Below are positions 53,396-61,170 of a DNA stretch of 64,000 nt, piece after piece. The notes under the pieces were generated by a model. That model saw only the letters and a list, made by a program, of their open reading frames with translations, ran no database searches and had not been told where the DNA came from. The DNA is from Flavobacterium pectinovorum (lineage in GTDB: Bacteria; Bacteroidota; Bacteroidia; Flavobacteriales; Flavobacteriaceae). A program made the position numbers and the translations under genes. The stretch is from contig NZ_FRBX01000001.1 in NCBI RefSeq assembly GCF_900142715.1, forward strand, positions 310,001 to 374,000, given 5' to 3'. Positions within the stretch are counted from its first letter, which is position 1; each line of letters opens with the position of its first letter.

Positions 53396-53451
53396 TGTTT
53401 AATCGTTTAATTGTTGATTTGTTTAATCGTGGAAACGCTTAATTGTTTTTT
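53396..53451. repeat. Degenerate period-8 repeat array left of the four-helix-bundle gene
   Basis: It reads TGTTTAATC, GTTTAATT, GTTGATTT, GTTTAATC, GTGGAAAC, GCTTAATT in 8-base steps. The 25-base stretch 53405-53429 recurs, with one change (24/25), at 53837-53861. Confidence 0.65.
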
Positions 53452-53459
53452 TTTGTTAA

Positions 53460-53828
53460 CTATGTTTCTTTAGAAAGATAGTATTTTTTTAAACTATTTA
53501 TCTGATTACAGATTTTTTTAATTTTCTCTCTGCATCCCAGATATTCATTTTCTGATACATAATTTAAATCTTTCGAAATAATCAAATGATTTAAAGTTTC
53601 CATTGCTGATGAATACGAAATCGTCAAAAAATGAGCTTTATCTTTATTCGTATTTCTCGAGGTTCCTTCCGCAATATTTGTTGCAATTGAAGAGGAGCTT
53701 CTTTTTATTTGAGAAGTGATACCAAATAATTCATTTGATGGAAATTTACTAGTTAATTTATAAATATCCAAAATAAACATTCGCGCATTTTGCCAAACCT
53801 CAAGTTTTTCAAAGGAAAAAATATACAT
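53460..53828 (-). CDS. Four-helix-bundle protein (23S rRNA intervening-sequence type)
   Basis: This is a 122-residue protein with 'FSFEKLEVWQNARMFILDIY', 'FPSNELFGITSQIKRSSSSI' and 'NIAEGTSRNTNKD', the signature of the S23/IVP family. Members are commonly encoded inside insertions of 23S rRNA genes, but stand-alone copies such as this one occur. It forms homopentamers in known structures; its biological role is unknown. Here it is between cysS and folE, bracketed by 24/25-matching direct repeats 432 bases apart, which suggests an element that moved as a unit. Confidence 0.92.
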   Translation of the reverse strand: MYIFSFEKLEVWQNARMFILDIYKLTSKFPSNELFGITSQIKRSSSSIATNIAEGTSRNTNKDKAHFLTISYSSAMETLNHLIISKDLNYVSENEYLGCREKIKKICNQINSLKKYYLSKET

Positions 53829-53831
53829 TTT

Positions 53832-53917
53832 TTGCTGTTTAATTGTTGATTTGTTTAACCGTTTAATCGGAATTATACGAGGCGATTAAACAAATTAACG
53901 ATTTACGGATTAAACTA
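53832..53917. repeat. Degenerate period-8 repeat array right of the four-helix-bundle gene
   Basis: It reads TGCTGTTT AATTGTTG ATTTGTTT AACCGTTT AATC in 8-base steps, followed by an inverted array (CGATTAAA CAAATTAA CGATTTAC GGATTAAA). 53837-53861 matches 53405-53429 at 24 of 25 positions in the same orientation. Confidence 0.65.
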
Positions 53918-54586
53918 AAATTGGGTTTCCAATTTAATATAATCTAAAAACTCTCTTTTAGTTTGAGGATCTTTAAATTTTCCACCAAATTCAGAAGTTA
54001 CCGTGCTGCTTTCAATGTCCTTAATTCCTCTTGAGTTTACACAAAGGTGTTTTGCATCGATAACGCAGGCTACATCTTCAGTTCCTAAAGCTTTTTGTAA
54101 TTCCTGAACAATTTGCATCGTTAAACGCTCCTGAACCTGAGGTCTTTTTGCGTAATACTCTACAATTCGGTTCATTTTAGATAAACCTATAACTCTTCCG
54201 CTGGAAATATAAGCAACGTGAGCTCTACCGATAATCGGCAGTAAATGGTGTTCGCAAGTAGAATAAACAGTGATGTTTTTTTCTACCAGCATTTCGCCAT
54301 ATTTGTAATTATTATCAAAAGTAGAAGCTTTTGGCTGTTTTGCAGGATTTAAACCACCAAAAATCTCCTTTACAAACATTTTTGCTACTCGGTTTGGAGT
54401 ACCTTTTATGCTGTCATCTGTCAAATCCATTCCAAGAGTCTGTAGAATGTTTTCAACATCTTTTTTTATTTTTTCTATTTTTTCATCATCAGTTAAATCA
54501 AAAGCATCCTGTCTCACAGGGTTTTTCGCATTACTACTAAAATGATTGTCTCCTATTTCGTCTAAAAAATCTTCGTTATTTGTCAT
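53915..54586 (-). CDS. folE: GTP cyclohydrolase I
   Basis: It converts GTP to 7,8-dihydroneopterin triphosphate, the first step in folate (and tetrahydrobiopterin) synthesis. The 223-residue protein is typical FolE (type IA), with 'STCEHHLLPIIGRAHVAY' carrying the zinc-ligand Cys and catalytic His residues, and 'KHLCVNSRGIKD' with the third zinc-ligand Cys. The homo-decamer fold is expected. The first 35 residues are an acidic, low-complexity extension. The gene begins on the minus strand behind the terminator at 54733-54764. Confidence 0.96.
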   Translation of the reverse strand: MTNNEDFLDEIGDNHFSSNAKNPVRQDAFDLTDDEKIEKIKKDVENILQTLGMDLTDDSIKGTPNRVAKMFVKEIFGGLNPAKQPKASTFDNNYKYGEMLVEKNITVYSTCEHHLLPIIGRAHVAYISSGRVIGLSKMNRIVEYYAKRPQVQERLTMQIVQELQKALGTEDVACVIDAKHLCVNSRGIKDIESSTVTSEFGGKFKDPQTKREFLDYIKLETQF

Positions 54587-54732
54587 TAAAAACTACTATT
54601 ATAATGGGTATATCTTTTTAAGGCGGTAAAGATAATTAATAAAAAGGAAACATTTTCTATCGTTTTTACTATTTAATCATCCATTTTTGGATATAATTTA
54701 ATTAAAGCAAAACCTGTATTTTTTTTAAATAC

Positions 54733-54764
54733 AAAAGACAATAACAGTTAAGTTATTGTCTTTT
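54733..54764 (-). terminator. Terminator of the aminotransferase gene
   Basis: AAAAGACAATAAC (54733-54745) and GTTATTGTCTTTT (54752-54764) form a perfect 13-base stem around AGTTAA. On the minus strand a T-rich tail follows. Confidence 0.8.
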
Positions 54765-54796
54765 TAATGGTTGTTGATGTGTTTAGTTGTTATTTT

Positions 54797-55990
54797 CTAT
54801 TTGTTGTAAACCAAAAGCGCTTCTTTCAAAATATTTACAGCGGTAATTAAATCTTTTTTATTTAAAACATAAGCAATACGCACCTGATTTAATCCCATTC
54901 CCGGAGTAGAGTAAAATCCGGCTGCGGGAGCGACCATAACGGTTTCGCCGTTTAGATTGTAACTTTCTAAAAGCCATTGTGCAAAATCTTCTGAATTGTC
55001 AATTGGTAATTGAGCAATACAGTAAAAAGCACCTTTTGGTTTGGTTACAATTACGCCTTCAATTTTGTTTAATTCCGTAATCAAAGTATCACGACGGCTT
55101 TTGTATTCTGAAATAACTTCGTCAAAATAACTTTGAGGTGTATCTATAGCGGCCTCACAAGCAATTTGCTCGATAGTTGGCGGGCTTAAACGTGCCTGGG
55201 CAAATTTCATTACTGTTGCAAGAACCATTTTGTTTTTAGTAACCAAACAGCCAATTCTCGCGCCACACATACTGTAGCGTTTTGAAACTGAATCGACCAT
55301 AATTACGTTTTGGTCTACATCTTCTAAATTCATTACAGAAAAATGCTCATCATCGCCATCGTACAAGAACTCACGATAAACCTCATCTGCAATTAAATAC
55401 AAATCGTGTTTTTTAATTAAACTCGCTAATTGTTTAATTTCAGCTTCAGAATATAAATATCCGGTTGGATTTCCCGGATTACAAATTAAAATAGCTTTTG
55501 TTTTAGAAGTAATTAATTTTTCAACATCTTCAATACTTGGCAAAGCAAATCCGGTTTCGATTGTCGAAATTACGGGTACTACTGTTGCACTTGTTGATGA
55601 TGCAAATGCGTGATAATTAGCATAAAACGGTTCCGGAATAATGATTTCATCTCCTGGATCTGTAATTGTGGCCAGTGCAAAAAGTAAAGCTTCAGAACCA
55701 CCAGTTGTTACAATGATGTCTTCTGGGTTAACATTTACATTTTGACGTTGGTAAAATTTAGCTAATTTTTTTCTATAACTTTCATATCCGGCAGACGGAC
55801 TGTATTCTATAATACTTAAATCAATATTTTTTACCGCCTCGATGGCCACTTCGGGTGTCTTGATATCCGGTTGACCAATGTTTAAATGATACACTTTATG
55901 TCCTTTTTGTTTTGCAATATCTGCATAAGGAGCAAGTTTACGTATCGGTGATTCGGGCATGTTTCTGCCTTTGTTTGAAATTGTTGGCAT
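54797..55990 (-). CDS. PLP-dependent class I aminotransferase
   Basis: This is a 397-residue enzyme, taken from the ATG at 55988-55990, which gives MPTISNKGRNMPESPIRKL. A longer upstream frame is rejected because its extra 60 residues look random and cross the divergent promoter region. It has aspartate-aminotransferase-like fold motifs: NIGQPDIKTP, 'EYSPSAGYESYR', 'NPGNPTGYLYS', the PLP lysine in 'DSVSKRYSMCGARIG', and 'RIAYVL' near the C-terminus with the substrate Arg. It probably acts in amino-acid metabolism, but which amino acid cannot be told. It has its own terminator and is divergent from the retropepsin gene. Confidence 0.9.
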   Translation of the reverse strand: MPTISNKGRNMPESPIRKLAPYADIAKQKGHKVYHLNIGQPDIKTPEVAIEAVKNIDLSIIEYSPSAGYESYRKKLAKFYQRQNVNVNPEDIIVTTGGSEALLFALATITDPGDEIIIPEPFYANYHAFASSTSATVVPVISTIETGFALPSIEDVEKLITSKTKAILICNPGNPTGYLYSEAEIKQLASLIKKHDLYLIADEVYREFLYDGDDEHFSVMNLEDVDQNVIMVDSVSKRYSMCGARIGCLVTKNKMVLATVMKFAQARLSPPTIEQIACEAAIDTPQSYFDEVISEYKSRRDTLITELNKIEGVIVTKPKGAFYCIAQLPIDNSEDFAQWLLESYNLNGETVMVAPAAGFYSTPGMGLNQVRIAYVLNKKDLITAVNILKEALLVYNK

Positions 55991-56112
55991 GTGTTTAATT
56001 ATTGAAGTGCAAATTTGCATTTTTTTTTCGAATTTAACGTAAACATTAACGGCTCTTATAAAAATGTAACAATAATCAATATATTTACTAATTTTATAAT
56101 AAAATATTATCA

Positions 56113-57438
56113 ATGAAAAAATATATTGTGTTGTTTTTTGGGCTTTTGTCAGTTTTATCGTTAAAAGCACAAAGTGATTTTTTAATTGAAAACAATCGTA
56201 AAAAGGTTATTATTCCTTTTAAATTGATTAATAATCTTGTTTTTATTCCGATAAAAGTAAACGGCGTTGAATTGAATTTTTTACTCGATTCAGGAGTCGA
56301 AGAAACCATTTTGTTTAGTATGGAAGAAATGCAGGAAGTAAGTTTTAATAACATAGAAAAAATAAAGCTGAGAGGTTTAGGAAGTGAAGAAGAAATCGAA
56401 GGATTAAAATCAACAAACAATATTCTGGAAACTCATGGTATAAAATCCAGCAATCATTTGGTTTATATTATTTTAGATCAGAGTTTTAACTTGTCTTCTC
56501 ACATCGGTATTCCGGTAAACGGAATTATCGGACATAAATTTTTTAAAAATAATTTAGTCGAAATTAATTATCAAAAAAAGAAGGTTATCGTTCATTTAAA
56601 TAACGAAGAAACAAGGCAAAAATTAGATAAAAAATTTAAAGCAGTTCCTATTACGATTGAAAGATCGAAACCTTATATTTATACAACAGCAGTTTCAAAT
56701 GGTGAAGAAATACCCGCTAAATTGCTTATTGATATAGGAAATAGTGATGCATTTTGGATTTTTGAAAATAATAAAATAAAATTGCCACAAAAGAATTTTC
56801 CTGATTTTTTAGGAAAAGGTTTTAGTGGTGATATTGAAGGACATCGGGCAAAACTGGAAAAATTTTCTATTGCCGATTTCGAATTTAAAAATCCAATTGT
56901 TTCTTTTCCGGATTCGACTTCTATTCGAAATGTAAAAATGGTGCCGGATCGTATTGGTTCTGTTGGCGGTGAAATTTTAAAACGATTTACTTTGGTTTTA
57001 GATTATGCAGACCGAAAATTATATCTTAAAAAAAATACCAAATTTTATGAACCCTTTACCTATAATAAAAGCGGAATTACGATTCAGCATAATGGTTTAC
57101 AATGGGTTCAGGAAACAGTTCATTTACAAACAGTACAAGTTGCATCATCAGTAAGTGAGTTGGAGGATAGAGAAAAAAATAATGATAATTTCAGATATAA
57201 ATTTCTTTTGAAGCCAGTGTATGAAATCATAAATATTCGTAAAAATTCTGCGGCTGATAAATGCGGACTTCAAAAGGGAGATATAATAGTAAGTATCAAT
57301 AAAATATTACCTTATAAATATTCTCTTCAACAAATAAATAATCTTTTAAAGTCTGAAGAGGATGCCTGGATTAATATGGAAATAGAGAGAAATAGTTTGA
57401 TTTTAAAATTTCGATTCAGGCTGGAAGACGAATTATAA
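56113..57438 (+). CDS. Exported retropepsin-like aspartic protease with PDZ domain
   Basis: This is a 441-residue protein with a signal peptide (residues 1-20, ending SLKAQ). Two repeated retropepsin-like halves are visible. The first has LLDSGVEETIL with the catalytic D59-S60-G61. The second has LLIDIGNSDAFW, where the motif is D207-I208-G209 rather than D-S/T-G. A PDZ domain spans about 365-440 ('KNSAADKCGLQKGDIIVSIN'), which in this family positions substrates. It probably acts in the periplasm. It is divergent from the aminotransferase gene. The second active site may be impaired. Confidence 0.85.
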   Translation: MKKYIVLFFGLLSVLSLKAQSDFLIENNRKKVIIPFKLINNLVFIPIKVNGVELNFLLDSGVEETILFSMEEMQEVSFNNIEKIKLRGLGSEEEIEGLKSTNNILETHGIKSSNHLVYIILDQSFNLSSHIGIPVNGIIGHKFFKNNLVEINYQKKKVIVHLNNEETRQKLDKKFKAVPITIERSKPYIYTTAVSNGEEIPAKLLIDIGNSDAFWIFENNKIKLPQKNFPDFLGKGFSGDIEGHRAKLEKFSIADFEFKNPIVSFPDSTSIRNVKMVPDRIGSVGGEILKRFTLVLDYADRKLYLKKNTKFYEPFTYNKSGITIQHNGLQWVQETVHLQTVQVASSVSELEDREKNNDNFRYKFLLKPVYEIINIRKNSAADKCGLQKGDIIVSINKILPYKYSLQQINNLLKSEEDAWINMEIERNSLILKFRFRLEDEL

Positions 57439-57571
57439 TATTCGTATTAAAAGAGAAGTTAACGAGATTTTTTTTGACCTTGCTCTTATTTTTTGACGAA
57501 ATTAATAAGAAAATTAAGTTTTTTGATAAATTGGCGTAATATTTTTATTATGTTTATCAAAAATATAATTT

Positions 57572-60205
57572 ATGGTCAAAAAATACGCTAATTTCTTACA
57601 AGTTTTCTTGTTTTTTGTTTTTTTATCATTTTTACCAATAGCTTCATACGCTCAATGTGCGGGAAATGATGCAGCATTGACAATTTGTGATTATGATAGT
57701 GCTGCAAACGCATCTGTTAATTTATATTCTTTGTTAGGACCATCGGCGACTCCGGGTGGTACATGGTCTGATGATTATGATATGGGAGGATTGGATCCTG
57801 CAACTGGATTCTTAAATGTACATGCTATTTCCTATAGTGGTGTATTTAGTTATACCTATACAGTAGATGGCATTGCAGGCTGTACAGATAATTCATCAAC
57901 CGTTTATGTTACAATTGGCGGTTATACAGGCAAACCTTCTCAAACAATAATTTGTTCTGCATTAGGTACTTATAATCTTTTTCAGGCTTTTGATGGTAGA
58001 TTTCTCAGTCCGTTGCTTAATGGAAAATGGCATGATAACAGGACTAATAAGGATATTGAGGAATCTGTTAATGTTAAAGAGTTAAGCGGACTTTACTCTT
58101 TTACTTACAGGATGGATGCTATAGGTTCATGTGCAGCTCCACCTCAGGCAACTGTATTTGTAAAAGTTGTAAGGGCACCAGAAGCCGGAGATGCGAAACC
58201 TCCTTTATTGATTTGTAGCGATGCTATAACTAATTATACCAATTATGACTTGTATAATTTGCTTACAGGTGCAGATCCCAATGGTACTTGGACCGATATG
58301 GGGCCTCGCCCAACCGGAGAATTAACTTTTGCCGGAGATCATGTTATAGACATTGAAAAAATTTACAACCGATTTGGAGCAGGTACCTATAATTTCAATT
58401 ACAGCGTTCCATCTCCAGAGGCAGTTTGTAATGCTGATGATGAACAAATAACAATTATAATCGAAAGAAAACTGGATCTTACTGGTGCAACGCTTGTTGT
58501 TAGCCCTGATATATGCGAAACAGAAATTCCAACGGCAACGTATACTGCCAGACTTACAAAAGGACCGGCTGCGATTCCAAATGGAACTTATAACGTGATA
58601 TTTAGTGTTTCAGGACCAAATGGTGGTATAGAAACGGTTACAGCAAATTTTACTAACGGAATTCTTCTTTTTCCAATTAAATCAGATTATTTTAAACAGG
58701 TTGGAGATTTTACAGTAACAATAATTGATGTATTTGCCCAGAATAGCAAAAGAGCCTGCACCAATGTTACTAATAATTTATCAGATATACTTCACATATA
58801 TCCAATACCAGATCTGACAGGAGCAAAAATTGATCAAATAAAAACGTGTCAGAATGCTGACGCTGTAGCAGTAATATCAAATGCAGTAAAAATCATTGAC
58901 GGTATTTATGACCTTCGTTATAATATTTCCGGAGCCAATACTGCCAATTTTCAAACAGTACGAGTTACGTTTACAGGCGGCGTGGCAAGTTTTACAATTC
59001 CGGATATTTTAAATTCACGAAGTGGAAACGGAGTAATTACAATTACCAATATTACCCATGTAATATCGCTATGTACAAATACGGCAAATTTAAAAGGAAA
59101 TATTGTTATAAATCCGTTACCGAATATTGCCAATTTGAGAATACAAATTGCTAATGTTTGTTTTGGAGATGTGGTTTCGGCTTCAGTTTCAGGATTAGGA
59201 AATTTGACAGACGTAACATTATCCTATACGCTTTCCGGAAGTAATACATCGACAGTACAGACTATTGTGTTAAATCCAATAGGCGGAAATGCTTCTTTTG
59301 TAATTCCTTCCGCATTACTTTTAAATACAGGAACTACAACTGCAACAGTTACAAATTTAACAAATAACTCCGCCACATGTGGAATTAATATAAGTGGTGT
59401 TGCCGATCCGTTTACTATAAACCCGATTCCTGTGGCGCCAACCGCTATTAATCAGGAATTTTGTAAAATTGATGGTGCGACGATTGCTAATTTACAGCCA
59501 AATGGTGCGCAGTATAAGTGGTATGATTCAGCGATATCAACAACAGCATTTGCAGATACTTATGTTTTACAGTCAGGAAATTACTGGGTAAGAGTAACAG
59601 CTTCCGATTGTACATCAGAGCCTACTATGATAACAGTTACCGTAAATGATACACCTGCTCCGGTGTTAAGTACAGACGGGCAGAATTTTTGCGGATTAAA
59701 TACTCCAACCGTTGCAGATTTATCTAACAACACCAATGTTCCTGCAACAATAGTTTGGTACGATGCGCCGAACAACGGAAATTTATTGCCGTCAACAACT
59801 GCTTTAACAGAACAGGGAAGATATTATGGTTTTGATTTTTCGGGTACAAGTGATTGTTTTTCTTATGATTATCTTGAAGTAACGGTTACACTAACAGATT
59901 GTGATGATGTGCCGAATGACTTTTTTATTCCTGACGGATTTTCTCCAAACGGAGACGGTGTAAACGACACTTATGTCATACCGAATATTGAATTTTTATA
60001 TCCAAATTATACAATTGAAATTTTTAACAGATACGGAAACGGAATGTATAAAGGCTTTAATGGTAAACCGGGATGGGATGGTTTAAATTATGAAAGAGAA
60101 GGAATTGGCAGCGGAATGGCGCCAAACGGAGTCTATTTTTATATTCTCAATTTTAATAAAGATAACAGACCTCCTAAACAAGGCCGCCTTTATTTAAATC
60201 GATAA
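57572..60205 (+). CDS. Secreted protein with type IX secretion type-B C-terminal domain
   Basis: This is an 877-residue exported protein with a signal peptide (residues 1-27, ending ASYAQ). The body is Cys-containing Ig-like and bacterial 'surface adhesin' repeats ('GGTWSDDYDMGGLDPATGF', and several 'SGSNTSTVQTIVLN'-like strands). The C-terminus 'FFIPDGFSPNGDGVNDTY' and 'IEIFNRYGNGMYKG' is the gliding-motility-associated (type-B) T9SS sorting domain, so it is exported through the type IX system and should stay on the surface or be released. It is followed by PorP/SprF and OmpA genes, a common T9SS trio in which SprF helps export the partner. It is probably an adhesin. Confidence 0.93.
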   Translation: MVKKYANFLQVFLFFVFLSFLPIASYAQCAGNDAALTICDYDSAANASVNLYSLLGPSATPGGTWSDDYDMGGLDPATGFLNVHAISYSGVFSYTYTVDGIAGCTDNSSTVYVTIGGYTGKPSQTIICSALGTYNLFQAFDGRFLSPLLNGKWHDNRTNKDIEESVNVKELSGLYSFTYRMDAIGSCAAPPQATVFVKVVRAPEAGDAKPPLLICSDAITNYTNYDLYNLLTGADPNGTWTDMGPRPTGELTFAGDHVIDIEKIYNRFGAGTYNFNYSVPSPEAVCNADDEQITIIIERKLDLTGATLVVSPDICETEIPTATYTARLTKGPAAIPNGTYNVIFSVSGPNGGIETVTANFTNGILLFPIKSDYFKQVGDFTVTIIDVFAQNSKRACTNVTNNLSDILHIYPIPDLTGAKIDQIKTCQNADAVAVISNAVKIIDGIYDLRYNISGANTANFQTVRVTFTGGVASFTIPDILNSRSGNGVITITNITHVISLCTNTANLKGNIVINPLPNIANLRIQIANVCFGDVVSASVSGLGNLTDVTLSYTLSGSNTSTVQTIVLNPIGGNASFVIPSALLLNTGTTTATVTNLTNNSATCGINISGVADPFTINPIPVAPTAINQEFCKIDGATIANLQPNGAQYKWYDSAISTTAFADTYVLQSGNYWVRVTASDCTSEPTMITVTVNDTPAPVLSTDGQNFCGLNTPTVADLSNNTNVPATIVWYDAPNNGNLLPSTTALTEQGRYYGFDFSGTSDCFSYDYLEVTVTLTDCDDVPNDFFIPDGFSPNGDGVNDTYVIPNIEFLYPNYTIEIFNRYGNGMYKGFNGKPGWDGLNYEREGIGSGMAPNGVYFYILNFNKDNRPPKQGRLYLNR

Positions 60206-60233
60206 TTCCTTTACCTTATTAATATAAAATTCA

Positions 60234-61169
60234 ATGAAAAAAATCATAATTTTTATAAGTTTTTTCTTTTATATAACATCAATATCCGCGCAGCAGGATC
60301 CTGAATACACACATTATATGTATAATATGAGTGTAGTAAATCCAGCATATGCATCTGGAATGCCGGCAATGTTAAATCTAGGCGGATTATACAGAACACA
60401 ATGGGTGGGCGCAGTTGGTGCTCCAAAAACATTTACCTTTTTTGGTCACACAGCCATAAATGATAAAGTCGAAGTAGGTTTGTCATTAATATCTGATGAT
60501 ATTGGCGACGGGGCAAAAAAGGAAAATAATGTCTACGCTGATTTTGCCTATGTACTTAATTTGGGAGGACAAAACAGGCTTTCATTAGGTTTAAAAGCAG
60601 GATTTTCATCTATTCAGACAAATTTTAATGGTTTTGTTTTGCAAAGTGGCGATACCTCAACAGATTTGGCTTTCGCCGAAGATGTCAATGTAACCAAACC
60701 AAATATTGGAGTAGGAGCTTACTTTTTCAGAAACAATTTTTATGTGGGATTATCAGCGCCAAACTTGTTAAATACGAAACATATCGAAGAAAAATCAGGA
60801 ATAAACGCCTTCGGATCAGAAGATATTCATACATTTTTAACCGCCGGATATGTGTTTCAAATCAATGACAAGGTGAAGTTAAAACCAGCCTTTATGACCA
60901 AATATGTTACTGGCGCACCACTTTCTATAGATATTACGGCCAATGTTTTGTATAATAATAAATTTGAACTTGGTGCCGCGTATAGAATCGATGATGCCAT
61001 AAGCGGCTTAGTAAATATTAACGTTACGCCGTCTCTTAGAGTTGGTTATGCATACGATTATACACTTTCAAATTTAGGACAGTTTAATTCAGGAACACAC
61101 GAAATTATGCTGCTTTTTGATCTGGATTTATTAGGAAAAGGATTTGATAAATCACCTAGATTCTTTTAA
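60234..61169 (+). CDS. PorP/SprF-family type IX secretion outer-membrane protein
   Basis: This is a 311-residue protein with a signal peptide (ending SISAQ). The signature 'QDPEYTHYMYNMSVVNPAYA' at residues about 21-40, the 'GLYRTQWVGAVGAPKTFTFF' segment and the regular beta strands ending 'HEIMLLFDLDL' identify the PorP/SprF family. SprF is required for secretion of the gliding adhesin SprB in Flavobacterium johnsoniae, and paralogues serve type-B-CTD partners. It begins 28 bases after the upstream type-B-CTD gene and is followed by the OmpA gene after 1 base, so the three form an operon. Confidence 0.95.
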   Translation: MKKIIIFISFFFYITSISAQQDPEYTHYMYNMSVVNPAYASGMPAMLNLGGLYRTQWVGAVGAPKTFTFFGHTAINDKVEVGLSLISDDIGDGAKKENNVYADFAYVLNLGGQNRLSLGLKAGFSSIQTNFNGFVLQSGDTSTDLAFAEDVNVTKPNIGVGAYFFRNNFYVGLSAPNLLNTKHIEEKSGINAFGSEDIHTFLTAGYVFQINDKVKLKPAFMTKYVTGAPLSIDITANVLYNNKFELGAAYRIDDAISGLVNINVTPSLRVGYAYDYTLSNLGQFNSGTHEIMLLFDLDLLGKGFDKSPRFF

Positions 61170-61170
61170 A

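Noticed and set aside
55991..56170. 60-codon N-terminal extension of the aminotransferase
   Set aside because: It crosses the divergent intergenic region, is hydrophobic and Lys/Tyr-rich without any family similarity, and overlaps the start of the retropepsin gene.
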